A DNA stretch of 64,000 nucleotides from Neodiprion pinetum (GCF_021155775.2 NC_060234.1:24608026-24672025); one strand, 5' to 3'; positions 47,701-60,800 are shown, numbered from the stretch's first letter. Notes: generated by a model not told the origin, from the sequence alone. Translations and numbers: made by a program.

Positions 47701-49330
47701 AACCGTTTCATTTCAACGGTCGAGCTGGGTGTACGTCCGCATACATACACAGCCTACGCCGACGTACGAGGAGTAAATAAATGAAGTTCGAGCTGACGTG
47801 ACTTTTCCACTTTCTACGAGATATTGTTCTCGGTTTTCGCGGAAGGACTACTCCGGCGGTCTCGAGGCATGTAACCCCGAGATAACGCACGGAACTCGGG
47901 CGACAGTGCGTCATCGGCATCTAGTGTTCATATCCTCCGGTCCGTGGCCCCTATCCGAGTCGACCCCCTCGGTGCCGGGGGCGGCGGGGGTGGAGGAAGG
48001 CTCCGGCACCGGACGCCGGACGCCAGCCAAACCCTCCTAACGCCGTCCAGGGGTGGCGAGGAGCGACGAAGGGCGGCAAAGGGGATATTACGGACAGGAC
48101 GCCGAGATATCCAGCCGGAGACCACCCCCGGGGGAAGGGGTGGCAGGGGGCCAAGGAAGGCGCCCGAGAGGCGGCCGAGGCCGACGAGCCTGGCGTTAGG
48201 GCGAATGCGGGGAGGGAAAGAGGCAACGGCAGAGGTAGCCGAGGATCCCGAGGGGTAGCGAAGGGTACGACCGCCGGCCGTTACTCGCAGCCGTTCAAGC
48301 GATGACCGGAATTTTGATTTCCTACAGCTCGGCTATACCTATACCCCTCCCCCCGTCCCACCGCAGTTTATAACTTTTTTCAATCGGCCGAACCCGCCGC
48401 CGTGTCGACACGCCCCGCCATCTCGGCCCCCGCGTTAACACCGCGTTTCAGCGCGCGATGGTAGAAAAAAGTTGAAGGTTGAAGGAAGACGCCGTCACAT
48501 CGTTGTACGAATCGACCCTCGTTCCTCGTTACAGCGAGATGAAAGCATCGTCGCCTTCGAAGGGTTCTAATTGCGCCGTGAATCCGTTTGACGGAAAATC
48601 AAACGTCCGTGACGCGTTTCGGTATTCGTCGAACAAGCGGATCGGCTAGTTTGTATCCCTCGCTACGTAAGGGTAGCGTAGGATGACGTGGTACTCTGAA
48701 ACTCTGGAAGCCCCCCTTCGTCTTCCAAACACCCAGCGCCACCCAGTCGCCTCTCATCCACCCACCGCCATCCAGAGTCCCCCACACCCCACACCCCCGA
48801 CGTTCCCGCGCTCCCCCCGCGGCCCCACCGAGCACGGCACCTATACCTCTGCTTCTATCCGAGATGGAGGAGCGCTCCCTGTGAAGCTAAGCATCCCAAT
48901 ATAGGGAGCGAGCCTCGGAGGGTCGGAGGGTCGGAGGGTCGGAGGCTCGGAGGGTTCGAAGGATTCGGAGGGTCGACGAGATGCGGAGATGGAGCGAAGT
49001 CGAGGCGGGAGGGATCCTCCCGGATCCACCCACGCGGCCACACCATGTTCATCAGGGTGAACGAAAATCCTCCTTTATCAAGAAGACCCAGCTTTCCGTG
49101 GAGCGCGAGAGGCTCTCGCTCCCAACCTCCCACCCGCCCCCACAACGCCCCCTCGCACACCTGTACACCCTGTACACACCTGCAAACCTGCCTCCCCGAG
49201 GTTCGTTTTCGCTTTCCCGAACCTATTTGTTCGCGGATACCGCGTCACATTTAGCTTACAGGGTTCTGTGCCGCTACCGTGCTGTTTACCCTTAGAGACC
49301 CGTGCAGGCTACGTCCCTCAAGAATTAGGA
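47701..49330. other. GC-rich block
   Basis: A 1.6-kb GC-rich region with GGGGGCGGCGGGGG at about 47976-47990, C-rich sequence at about 48720-48830 and an 8-bp tandem array at 48914-48975. Frames are open on both strands because of composition. It is a candidate CpG-island or promoter region, without firm evidence. Confidence 0.45.
48914..48975 (+). repeat. 8-bp tandem repeat (CGGAGGGT unit)
   Basis: Five clear units of CGGAGGGT, one with a single change to CGGAGGCT, followed by diverged units to about 48975. Confidence 0.85.
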
Positions 49331-50384
49331 TCAATTTACTACGAATTGTAGCCCCATTATTCGTATTATGAAGGCGCACTCGGGGAACGTTAGTTCGAGC
49401 GACGCAAACCGAAACGGAGAAAAAACAACAAGCTTACATTGTTTTGCGTAATTTTACGACGTTGCGATAAAACTTTGCTCCGCGGATTTCACTTCGATAA
49501 TAATCTACCCGGGTGCTACTGGAGTTTCTTGCAACCGAATACGAATCTGGTTTTGGTGAGTTTCCACCACGTTAATCGTGAAAAGGTGATTTCAATGCAG
49601 TAACAACCACAATTTTTTTTTTTTACACTACATTTTTAGGGTATCACGATAGTTGAATTCTACAAATGGATTCGTATTGAACGATAAAAATGTACATTTT
49701 TTGGAGTATATTTGAGTATTTTCAACCTATTTCACAACGATGGAAACCAGCAACTCCGGTGTCATCATTTTTGTCCACTCAAGGTTTCGAAATACTTGAT
49801 CGACAAAGGACTTGGTATCGAACCGTTTACCGGTAGCGTGCGTGATGTAATAATTGTGAGGTCAAACAATTTTTCACCCGTAGTTTTGAAGTAATCTATT
49901 TCAAAACTACCATTGCACGTCAATAACGTAAAGAATTGATTACCCTCGATCTCGTCAGTTTTGAAAATGATGGCAATGACAGAGCGTGCTTTCGGCCAGA
50001 ACTTAATTTCTATCCGGATTAATCGCGTCACTTATAGCAAATGGTTTTTCTTTCATTTTTCGTTTACAAGAAGCAAAAAATTCGGTTCGATTAAACTCAC
50101 GGAGGATATCATGGCACGGCAATAAAACTTGTCCTGATTCCAGCGAGATACGTCAAGTCTCGGTAACACCTGTCGCGTGCAATTAGACGCAGTCCGGCAG
50201 TGATAAGGAGTAACGCTGTGCTCGGATAACTGGGCGGACGGGCATCGTGACTACTAATTATCTCGTGAACAGGGTGAGGTAGTCGTTGATTCAAGGTCGT
50301 CTTTTCCCACGCTCGACAAATCCCGAAAGATATATACCTACGTATATACGAGTATAGGTATACATTAGAGAGGTCGAGAGTTTT
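49331..50384. other. AT-rich stretch with a perfect hairpin
   Basis: The arms GTAGTTTTGAA (49880-49890) and TTCAAAACTAC (49900-49910) are perfectly complementary around a 9-nt loop. There is no following T-run or coding gene to give it a function. The remainder is plain. Confidence 0.55.
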
Positions 50385-51250
50385 CTTTTTCTTTTCAAAG
50401 TCACAAATTTAATAGTTTGTTGTAATTTGAGCCCGTAATATTATTAATATTCAGTGATTCCTAAACACAATTTTCCGTTTTCCATTTAATTAACACCTGA
50501 AAATAATTTTAGTTATTTCTGAATTTTGTAGCTCAGTAACGAGGCAATGTACATGAATCTCGGAGACATATTTTTGCACGGAATTAAATGCTCTACAAGA
50601 AAGGTCTCTTACAATTTTTTGGTACTTAAACTTTTTCAAAAGTTATTCAAGGTTAAAGTTGTAACCATGTAAAAATTCACTTTTTTCGAGATTAACAGCG
50701 AAAATAATAGACTGATCGCAAGATATTTTGGGCTTCTTTTGTGAAGTATTTCAACCGCTATAAAATTATGTCGATCAATTTATTTTCAACTTGACCAAAT
50801 TTATTTTGTAATTATTACAAGTAATAATATGTAATATATGCAATTCCACTTAAAAATCACCTTTTTTTTAGCAATTAGATAAATTTACTTTTGTGACAAG
50901 TATGATATTTTCGCTGTTAATTTCGAAAAAAGTGAGTTTTCATATGATTTTAACTTTAACCTGGAGTAACTTCTGAGAGTTTTGTTATCAAAAAATTATA
51001 AAAGACCTTTTTTGTAGTGCATTTAATTCCCTACAGAAATATATATCGGACATTTATGCGTATTGCCTCGTTACTGGGCTACAAAATTTCGAAGTAACTA
51101 AAATTATTTTCTAATGTTAATCAAATGGAAAATGGAAAATTGCGTTCAGGAACCACTAAAAATTAATGTTAAGGGCTCCAACTATAACGGGTGTCTTATT
51201 TCCTTTTCCTACACTATCAAACTTGTGACTTTGAAAAAAAAACAAAACAG
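50385..51250. repeat. Foldback element with ~330-bp inverted arms
   Basis: The left arm (about 50385-50706) is the reverse complement of the right arm (about 50905-51250), separated by an AT-rich spacer of about 200 bp. Matching landmarks are CAAAGTCACAA at 50396 and its complement at 51223, the CAGTAACGAGGCAAT motif near 50533 and ATTGCCTCGTTACTG near 51061, and ATTAACAGCG at 50691 and CGCTGTTAAT at 50912. Divergence between arms is moderate, so the element is not very recent. No coding capacity was recognised. Weak inverted similarity continues outwards on both sides (TATATAC-rich), leaving exact ends and any target duplication unresolved. Confidence 0.85.
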
Positions 51251-52640
51251 TAGATGTTTTTGGACCAGCTTAGTGTATATACATACTTAGTGGAGATTGA
51301 ACGATTGAATTCAGTCAAAGTCATCGGAAATACGAAATCTGAGGCTGTTTTTCACCAAAGAATGATTAGCTCAGTGAGACGAATATGAGTAGGTTGGTAC
51401 CTGCGCCGTATCTCCACTACCGATAAGTCACCGCTTGTCAGTCGATATCGCCTTGAAGTTTGGATTGATGATACAACGCGACCTTCAAGCAGCTGGGCTG
51501 TCGACAGGCGGCCCTTGAGGTCGCCGTGACTCAAACTTTTCGTGCGTCTTAATTCCAAACGAACAGAGGGGAGAACGGACGTCACGCCGTTCACGGGAGT
51601 CTTGAAGTTAAAGTAATCCCTCCCACGCGCGGGAGCCGTCATCTGTACCTCGGGTCGAGTTTGGGGGAAGATAGAACAAAGATAGTCTTGGACTTTTAAC
51701 TTTTCGCGGCTCGTAAACTACCGGATTCGCCCCTCGTTCCTAGCCTCTTCGTAACCCGGTGCAGCGCCTAATCATTCTTAAAGTTTTACCCCTAGCTTAG
51801 TTACTCTCGGGTCGCTAATTACCTGCCGAGTAGGAAGGAGAAGGTAAAGTGATTAAAAAATCGGTAACGAGTTTTTCTCCGCTCCCCGGAGATTCCCTGC
51901 GACGAAGGGGATGGACGAGGGCTGAAAAATTGTCAAAATGCTAATGCGACCCTCGACTTTCGATTAAAAAGAAACGCGGTGACAATAAGAGTCGTTGTGA
52001 CGGTCGATCCAAGTAACCGGATGCATCGTCGATAAAATTGCATTGCGATGCCTATGAATTTGTGACAAATTAGCAAATTTACACAAACTGTTACTACTGT
52101 CTGTACGAATGCTCGTATGCTGCTGCAATACAGCCGAAATCTCTCACGTAGTCATCTTGCAGTAAAACGAGGACGCAACTCGTCATGAATGACTGATTCG
52201 TGTGCAGGCTCTTTGGGTCTTGAATGACTGACAACGAGTGCAATTTTTTTCGTTCACTGGCGCAAAGTCTCATAAATTGTCGTAGAAAACTTACGTAAAA
52301 GTTCTGAAGCACGGGGCCAGGCGTATGTATAGAACCGTGTATAAACGGGTGCCAGATTTTACATCGTGGAGAACAAACCGTCTTTATCGAGAGTTGCTAC
52401 ACCTAGACCATTCGAATCGTTCCCGAAACGTTACGGGCTTGCATGGGACCGTCTCCTAGGCAATCAGAAACACGCGTGCGGTGATATCCGTGTGGCGAGG
52501 TGTACTTAGGCGAGGTGTGCATGCATACATGTGTGAGCGCATAGATATGTACCTCGTATAAACATAAACACATTTTTACTGCGGCACGAACGTCAACTGC
52601 CGAGCTCTGGGGAATGCGATAAACATGAGGGAAATCAATG
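51251..52640. other. Non-coding stretch
   Basis: Mixed sequence with no supported gene or repeat. Confidence 0.5.
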
Positions 52641-53640
52641 GGCCGTGTATCATGGCCTCGAGGCAGACCTCGTGAACGCATTCGGAGCACTCGCTCACTC
52701 GCTCACCCACCCACTAGCTAACTAACTCGCTCATCAATCCATCCGTCCACTCGTCCGCGAGCGTGATGCGTAACGCGTATAATGGTGATGATAATAACAT
52801 CGTCGTAAGTAACAATCGAAGATAGTGGGTGCGAGGTGAGCAGCAGCAGCGGCAGCGGCAGTTGGCAGTAAGCCGAACCATTGAGGGGACGAAGGGGGAA
52901 TTTGAGTAATGGGAAGACCGTAGGAAGACAATTTCGAGGGCACAAAAGGAGAAGTAACCGCGGCTTGCTCGGCGTCGGTGATTGGCGTTACACGCGAGTA
53001 TCGAGCCGCACTATATTCACCCTTTTTCATCGCGAGGGGTAAGGATGAAGAGGACGGGTTTTGGGGTGTTTTGTCATTGTTGGGCGTTTGTCCGTATAAC
53101 GTTGTGGGAGGAACCTGGTTCTTTTCGGTCTGGAATACTTCGTCATTGTGTCTTAGGCGGCGGTCAGACGCATGCCTCTCTGATGAATCAGTGCTTCTTG
53201 GCCGCGGCTGCAGGACCGGGCTCTCGGGTTGGGAGCCGGCTCGACCACCCTCACCACCCTCACCACCCTCGGCACCCCTCGACCTCCCCCAAAGCCATCA
53301 GAGTAGCAGAGCGAAGTAACCCTCCTGCCTGAACCTTCATCAAGGGGACCACCAACCCCACCTTTATCAAGAACCCCCAGAGCCAAGCCCGCTCTCTCCC
53401 CCCTGCCGCCAAGCACCCTCTGCCTCGGAGTCGTCCCACCCGGCCCACCCCTCCCACTCACCTTCCTCCATCATTCTGCCTCATCCCACGGGTCGTCCGC
53501 CCCGGCGGAGCCTTTCGCCCGCTTCCCCGCTATCACCTCGCCTAACCTTCGCTCCCACCCACGTCCCTTGGAACCTAGATTAACGGAACCCTTCCTTTCA
53601 GAGAAAAGGGAGCCGTTCCAACTCGCCTAACCTTAAGCCG
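52641..53640. other. GC-rich block with short tandem arrays
   Basis: CAG/CGG-type words at about 52840-52862, a 9-bp ACCACCCTC array at 53244-53270 and C-rich sequence to 53640. The open frames here are low-complexity Gly/Arg- or Pro-rich and are not accepted as genes. Confidence 0.45.
53244..53270 (+). repeat. 9-bp tandem repeat (ACCACCCTC unit)
   Basis: Three units in a C-rich context. Confidence 0.85.
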
Positions 53641-53802
53641 GCGTTCAACAACGGTACAACGAAGAACCCGGACGGTGATGAAATAAGAAACGTACTGAAA
53701 ACCACGATGCGACTTGTGGGTACAGTTTGATATCAGAATTACGATCGAGGGAGACGGTATGTCGCGGTAACAGATTATTACGGAATGCAAATGTCGGTTC
53801 AT

Positions 53803-54357
53803 TTCTCAAATGTTACTAATTATGGAGGTTTTGGAAAATTTGCAAGCGACGTTTACTATTTCAACATGAGAAATCGTGTTCTGCATAATCAATTCACGGG
53901 TAATAGATAGGTCAGCACATGGATCCATTTTTCAGGAAAAACCAGCTGGTCGTCGTAAGGTGAAGGTAGCCAATTTGACTTTACAACACGCTGTTTTCTT
54001 TGTAAAGTATGGAATACTAAGTAATAATGAATAATGGTTCCTCTCAATTGCGGGCACGCATAAAAATATAACATGGAAAATATCTAACATAGAATTACTC
54101 TGCCAAAAATGAAAAGCAAGAAAATCTTCGCACTCATACGGAAATGGCATGTGTTCTGAAAATTCTTAAAAAGTCAAATTCTACTAGACCTGTACCTTAA
54201 TCCTTACGACAACCAACAATTTTTGTCGAAAAATGAACCCATGTGCTAACCTATGTACCGCCCACGAACCAATTGCGTAAAACGAGGTTTTCGATATCCA
54301 AATAGTAAACATCGACCACAAATTTTCCAAAACCTCTGGAGTTTAAATCACTTGAGA
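53803..54357. repeat. Foldback element with ~160-bp inverted arms
   Basis: The left arm (53803-53973) pairs with the right arm (54191-54357). Shared landmarks are GGTTTTGGAAAATTTG at 53827 and CAAATTTTCCAAAACC at 54318, GTTTACTATTT at 53851 and AAATAGTAAAC at 54300, ATAGGT-AGCACATGG at 53906 and its complement at 54240, and GTCGTAAGG at 53952 and CCTTACGAC at 54202. The central 220 bp is unpaired. It resembles a small non-autonomous inverted-repeat element and is unrelated in sequence to the element at 50.4 kb. Confidence 0.8.
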
Positions 54358-57300
54358 AAAAAAAATTGATACTTGTCATCCTACGGTAAACAGTTTCGGC
54401 GACATACTGCTCTTCTTAACGGGATTTTCAATAACGTTAACTTTTACTTTTCCCCATTCCACTTCTCAAGAACCCCTCGCAGTACTCTCAGCTCGTATTT
54501 CGAGCTCGTAAATTATTTCCCGGGGACGGAAAGAATAGGATATATATACAGGTCTCCTCGGAAAAAAGCACGGCCTGCTGGTCTGCAGCGACGATCGAAT
54601 CTGTCCACCTTAAGCAGGTGCCTCGGCAAGGAAGCCGAGCTCGTACAAAGATCGTCCTCACGTGGTGAACAGATTCGCGTTACAGCCATTTACTATTGAC
54701 CGGGAACGAATTTCGTCTGCTGGATTCGCAAAGCGACATCGCGTTTAAGCGAGAAAAGCGTGGTCAGATTTAGTCCTACCAACAGCCTAACCCACCCGGT
54801 GTGGTACCGTGCTACCTGTAATTATCCGCACGTAGTAGCGGCTTTAACCTGCAGTACGAAGCTCCATCCTTCGCCCACAATCATCCCAGCAACAATACTC
54901 CTTCCTCTGCGCGTACGCGATGTGCATATACCTATGCTACGTACTCCTGTAATCCACGGTGCAGATGGAAATGGGCTCGGTGGTTAGCCGACCGACTTAT
55001 CGGGGGACCCTCGTACCGATGCTATTCGAACGCGTGTGCGTCTACCTCGTGTGTAATGTGTGGCAACACACTCGTGCAGGGACTTGAGATGCGGTATGGC
55101 TGGGGGCACGTATGCCGAGGGGTGCGGGCCTAGGAATTAAGGCAGCTGGGAGGGCGCCGGAGAAGGTGCGAGGAGGTGTGTGTTATGTTTTCGAAGTGCG
55201 TCGAACTCGCGATGTTGACAATCCTGCGAACCTTCGAGGGTTTGTCTAGAACGAACGAAACGATGCACAATTACTGTAGATCTTGTGGTATTCTTCGAAT
55301 CAGTTAATCGCGTGCGATGTGCGAGCAAACGTCGCAAACCTTTGGAGTTGGGACACTGTGATTAATCGTTCTGTTGAAATTCATCAAAATTGTCGAGTTT
55401 GAACTGATAAAGAACAATATTTGCGTTTAATCTGGAGATTCGACATCAGATAGTGTTGTGTTGATGCCAAATTATGGTCTACCAGCCGATTGTTGTGCTC
55501 GTTCGCTACGCTCCCTCAGTCAACGTAGGTACCGATTTTTCGAAAGGTAAGACATTACGTTTTACACTATGTTGAATATCTCGAAGATCGTAGGACTTCA
55601 AATTTTCTACGACACCTCGATTACAAGGAAACCGAATGAGTTGGCAAACGCTACTAGACAAAGTTTCGTCCATTGTATAAAGAAATGATAATCTCCATCC
55701 AACCTTCAAAATTGGATTTCTTACGTCTTATCCAATTGGCGAATAGAAAATGTCAATGCGCAGCCTCTAAAAAAAAGTGCAGAGCGCTTTCCTTTCAGAA
55801 GCTTCGATATTATGTTATTTTTATATATTTTTGTATATTTTTTTTGAGCCACCCTAATGCACAGCTTTAAAATGCAATGCATCGTGCGGAAATATGTTCG
55901 TATTATCGTAGATTGTTAAACAGGTCGCCCGATTTACATCTGCGTAGTATTTGTTACGATTATTCGTACATCGGTTATAAGTTCCTATTTTTTGATACTA
56001 ACAAACAGTTTTTTTATAATTTATATATTATTTTATTTCATGTCAAATTATTGATACATGCTTAATAAGAAATGTTAGAGAGACAGCAGACAAATGATGA
56101 TCAATCGTAAATATTTTACATCTGTTTTACTTTAAAATAATTCGGTTATTACCGCTTTTTCATTATGAAAGTTGGAGATATCTGGATTTTCGATAGTTTT
56201 CATATTCGGTAAAATCTAGCGATTTCTGTGACATGGTACGAGGATTTTTGTGTTTCACGAATTGGCAACATTGGTGACGAAACTTGAAAATCCGTTATCA
56301 TCATCGCTTAGTAAGGTAAATGAAAAATCTTTCTAGGAAGGCACGCACCACCTAGTTGTGGTCTTGCACAAGTTATGATTTCGGGCTGATGGTCCCGTGC
56401 GAGGAGCCTCCTTCACCAAAGAGTGACCCGTGATCGATTTCCTGACATAGAATTTTCCACACGTAATCTGAAGAGAGAGAATTTTCGGTGACGACAATAA
56501 CTGGTTTTCCGGTCATTCTGACATCCGAAATTCGGATTTTTAACTTTAGTACTATGCTGATATGACCTAAGTCCACTCCGCACTCAGCTCTTGCAGCGCA
56601 TACCTACATAATCCTGTCTTGACCATAACAACCCTCCCAAACACCGTATTTGGAATCTGAAGAATCGTAAATTCAGCGTGAAAGGAGCACCCAGCTATTC
56701 GTAATTTAGGGCTTAATACGCTCTCCTTAGTGATTCTGCATGTGAGATTGCTTTTAGTTTTAATTTATTCTTTCTCAATTCTCCTTCGGCTGCAGCGTTT
56801 CGAAGTAGGATGACCAGGTCACGCGAAAATTAGGGTGATCGGTTGAAGTTTACAACTGCAAAGAGGGTCAAGAGTCGCTCGAGGGACAGCGAATGACCAG
56901 CAGACATCAGCTGATCGCGTGCACGTTTCGACGAGGCAGCCAGGACTAATCGTCGAGTGAACTTCGCGTTTTATGCCTTCCTGCTCGAAAGAACGAGTGT
57001 GGCGATTATACCTGTATGTATCTTCTTCTACACGGACACGCGCGATGCTCCTCAGACCTATTTCGAGAAAACGTGTCAAACGAAAAACCAGTCGTACACC
57101 TTTCATCATTTTCGAGGTATTAAAGGTCAAAGGCTACAGTCCGGCAAACTTTGCTCCAGCGAATTAGTCTTCAATTATACGTCACGTACCTTCTTGATGA
57201 AAATTGTAGGAAAATTATTATTTGTACGCTCAGGATAAAGTTATACTAGAGGAGAAAATAGTTTATATGAATACCTCGTTCAGATTTGTAGAGTGCGATT

Positions 57301-59040
57301 CGTTCAAAGTGGTGTAATCGATAAACGGATTCAACTTTTTGAATTAAAACCGTAAGTCCACCTTAAAAATCTAAACATTACTGGACAAATCAGCCAAAAG
57401 TCGGTAAAGCAAAATTTGCAAATCATCAGTTTGCTGAACTGGTAGGTATGCCCGATGAGGAATCGAGGGATATTCCTCAGGGATTTCGGAGTGCCGGATT
57501 CCTTTAATTATCGGTTATTAGCCGTTAACCATCAAACGCTGATACGTCGCAAATTGCCGTCTGACCCTCAATGAAACAAACAGTGTTCCCCGTTTGTTTC
57601 CCCGGTGCACGCGTTCTCCAAAATGAACCTCATGGTTATACGCATAACAAATTCAAATTTTCAGTGCGAAATCAGAAGCTCTTCGCGTTATTGCTCGTCC
57701 CGATTCAACCGGCTACCACTCAAAGTGTCCGTTGATTGACTCTGTGTAGGTACCCGTCCCTGATAAGTCCCCGCCTCCGGAGACCCGATCCCGTGAATTC
57801 AGAGAGCTTCCAGCAAGCTGAATCTTTTCATCTCCATCTCGGTTCGTCTCGGCAGCGGCCGTGCAACTGGAGTTTCTCACCTTTTCCGAGGTTTTTATAC
57901 TAATACAGAAATGGTATTTCAGAGCCGGGGTAAAACTCTGTCTGGAACGGTTCCCTCGTTTACGGCACTTGAGGTCGGGTTTGTTGCCACAGCGTTGGGC
58001 CGCGTCACCAGACACCCGTCACTGCTCGATGCCAGTGGAGTAAAAAGTTCCGCCCACCTAGCGCCGCTCTAATCTCGACGCTCCTCGGTTTACGGTCAAC
58101 AGGCCGTCGCTCTCGACGGACTCGTCAACGACGCACGGCGCTACCAGGCGATGCTGCTTCGATCCTCGGTTACGCGTGTCGAGTTGGTCCGCGCGTGGGA
58201 ACACGGACATAAACCGGTGCCTGGCGCGTATAATTCGGAACTCCTCGTCGTCGATGTCGGAGTATAATAATGCCGGTATTTACGGGTGAATATGTGTCAC
58301 CGTTAATGGAGCGTGGAGTGGGTTGGTGGCAACGGTCTATTTTCGAATTGGTATGATCGCACGTCAAACTTATGGATGAAAAGAAAATCATTTTTCCAAA
58401 TCCATCGATTACCATACAACTTTTCGTCTCGGGAGTAGTTTGAAGCCCTTGTCTCCGATTGCAACGAATCATCGAAATTGTGACAGCTGAAAGTCGACGC
58501 AAAAAAACGTCAAATTGTTCCAGGCGTTGTTTAGCTGGAAAATCAGTCAAAATTGGCAACGTATTTTAAGACACGATTTATCTTAATGCTAACTGATATG
58601 AAATTTATTGACGATGGCTTTTTGATTTTATAATACATAACAGTTTTTTCTAGATCAATCCATTTTCTGGGTTTCAATGTACGGTGTTAATTTACAGTTT
58701 GCACAATACTTGACAAAATGTTGTGCTCTTTTGTTTCAAACTTTTCACTGCAAGGGTCGATGCAAAGAACTGTCGCTAAGAAGAAGATTCGAGAAATGCC
58801 GAAAATTAATCACAGTCATAGAAAGTGTGCACTTGAATATATGTTATGAAACAGTTTTGCCGTGAAAATGACTGAAATCGGTGTTCAAGTGAGTTAATGG
58901 AACAGCAATTACTGCCAACCCCATATTCAGCATAATACTGTAATTGTAGTGATTATTATTATTACAGCAAACCAGTTCCGCAACATACGTCCGGCAACAA
59001 AACAGAGTGACTTGGTCCATTCATTAAATCACTCGGCGTG
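54358..59040. other. Mixed to AT-rich non-coding stretch
   Basis: No supported gene, RNA or long repeat is visible. Short GC-richer patches occur near 55000-55160 and 57990-58200. Confidence 0.5.
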
Positions 59041-59376
59041 TGTGCGTTTCTTTCGTATTTCCCCGCCAGGGTGTCCGCACCCTCGAAATTCTAATCAGGT
59101 CCATCGGGCGAGTCAACGGGGTGCTGAGATTGTAGAGATGGAGGCGTTGCAGGTCAGCAGCTATTTCGTGACGTGGTTACAAGTGATTACACGGCCGTAT
59201 CTATTCGCGCGTTTGTAGCCGCGGGTGCGTGGCTTGGCCCTGATCGAACGGTCGGACGGTCGGACGGTTCCACGGTTCTGTGGGGAGGCGAACTCCCGGT
59301 GTTTGTGTGTCAGTCGCATTGAGACTCCGCGCTCGTCCGGCGGCCCCCGACTCCTCGACGCCGGTGAGCCGGGACT

Positions 59377-59454
59377 GGAGAGAGCGGGAGAGAGCGAGAG
59401 AGAGAGAGAGTGAGAGAGCGAGAGAGCGAGAGAGCGAGAGAGAGAGGGGGAGAG
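59377..59454 (+). repeat. GA-rich microsatellite (GAGAGCGA units)
   Basis: An interrupted GA array with regular AGAGAGCG units over about 78 bp. Confidence 0.9.
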
Positions 59455-60589
59455 CTGCGTGAGTGCGTTCGGGGTTGTGTGTCTCGCAAACAGCTCGGCA
59501 TATACCGCTCTCTGCCTGGCACATAGTAGATGGGCTGTACGTAACGTGCCCCCTAGGTGCTCTGCGGCCTCGGTGAAGGCACGCGTGTGCGTCCGTGCGA
59601 CACGCAGACCTGGAGAACCGCGTTCCTCCCACACGATACAGAGCTCGCAGAGCTCGCCGTGTGCGTCGGGAGAGAATTATGTCGCGGTCCTGTGCACGGG
59701 ATGTGAACATACATGCCCCGTACAGGCGTACGTACCTCTGTTCATGTGCCTCTGCGTACCCACTCATCCGCCCGCCCCCGCATGCGGAGAGGGAGCGGGT
59801 GGGCGCCTACGTTTCGTCCATAGATTACGGGTAGGTAGGGATGACAGAGTTTCACCAGCGAGTTTCCGTCGTCCTTCTACGCCACTTTTCACATTTAGGG
59901 ATGAGCGGGACTTTCCAGTAGGTACCTGGGAGAACTCGTCGTCCAAGTGAGGGATGAAATTCGTACGTGTCCGGTGATTAGTTACCGCCCTTACCCTTCT
60001 CCGGGAGACTCGGGCGCGAGTTTACACCCCGCGACACGCTCACGCACAATCCTTTTAATAGTGCATTAGCTAATTGTCGTTTTTAGCGTGCAGGTGGCTC
60101 GCAGTTCGAGTCGGCATGTTACAAACACGGTAATCCCGGAGAGGAGAAGCATAGTACCTACGGCGACGGAAGACAGGGTCGAAGAGGAAAGGAGGGGGAG
60201 AGGAAAGGAGAGCGACAGGAAGGGACGACGCGATGGTAACAGAGCGGGAAACGGAAAGGAAAACGGGAGAGAGAGACGGAGGGAGTCGTTATGAGGGATA
60301 ACATCTCCAATTATTTTCCAACCCGTGTATTTTTAGCACGAATGGTGGGCAGAGCCTGCTTCAACTCGGTATGGGTGCCTCGAGCCTCGGCGTGGGCTTC
60401 AAGGTGGAAGGTATTTCTACTCACAGCGTTGGCTCAGCTGTGTTCTCTCTTCGGCGATGGTGCGACGCGTGCGGGGAACGGGGCTCTGCTGGTAGCAGGA
60501 GACCTGGCGGTGCAGGGGCTGGGGCCGAGGGGTTGGGGATAAGTTAGGTTGGGTAGGGTCGGTAGGTTGCGCCCACGGTGGGTGGCAGT

Positions 60590-60625
<36 letters not shown>

Positions 60626-60626
60626 C
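60590..60626 (+). repeat. CAGG tetranucleotide microsatellite
   Basis: About nine consecutive CAGG units, uninterrupted from 60590. Confidence 0.9.
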
Positions 60627-60800
60627 GAGCACGCAAGGGTACATTGGGTCGGGGGTGGGAACGCTGCTTTGAACTAAGCTGGGATAGAGGTAGTGTAGAT
60701 GGGTGGAACGGGCGGCGGTGGTTGAGGCTGGCGGGTGGGTAGCGCCGATGCGGTGGCGAGGGTGGATATGGAAGGTAGTCCTGGACACCGCAGCTCACCT

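Larger units (their letters stand above)
59210..60800. other. GC-rich block with GA tract and CAGG array
   Basis: The region starts with CGGTCGGACGGTCGGACGG (about 59250), then a long GA-rich tract (59377-59454), CpG-rich sequence, purine-rich sequence at 60150-60290 and a CAGG array. Overlapping frames up to 188 codons (minus) and 163 codons (plus) are not recognisable. GA tracts beside CpG-rich DNA are common near insect promoters, so a transcription start site could lie here, but no downstream coding exon is seen. Confidence 0.4.

Noticed and set aside
53244..53270. Regular 9-bp units considered as a CRISPR-like array
   Set aside because: The units are contiguous without spacers and the window is eukaryotic; it is a plain tandem repeat.
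59201..59950. 188-codon minus and 163-codon plus frames in the GA-tract region
   Set aside because: They run through microsatellite sequence, overlap in opposite orientations and match no family that I know.
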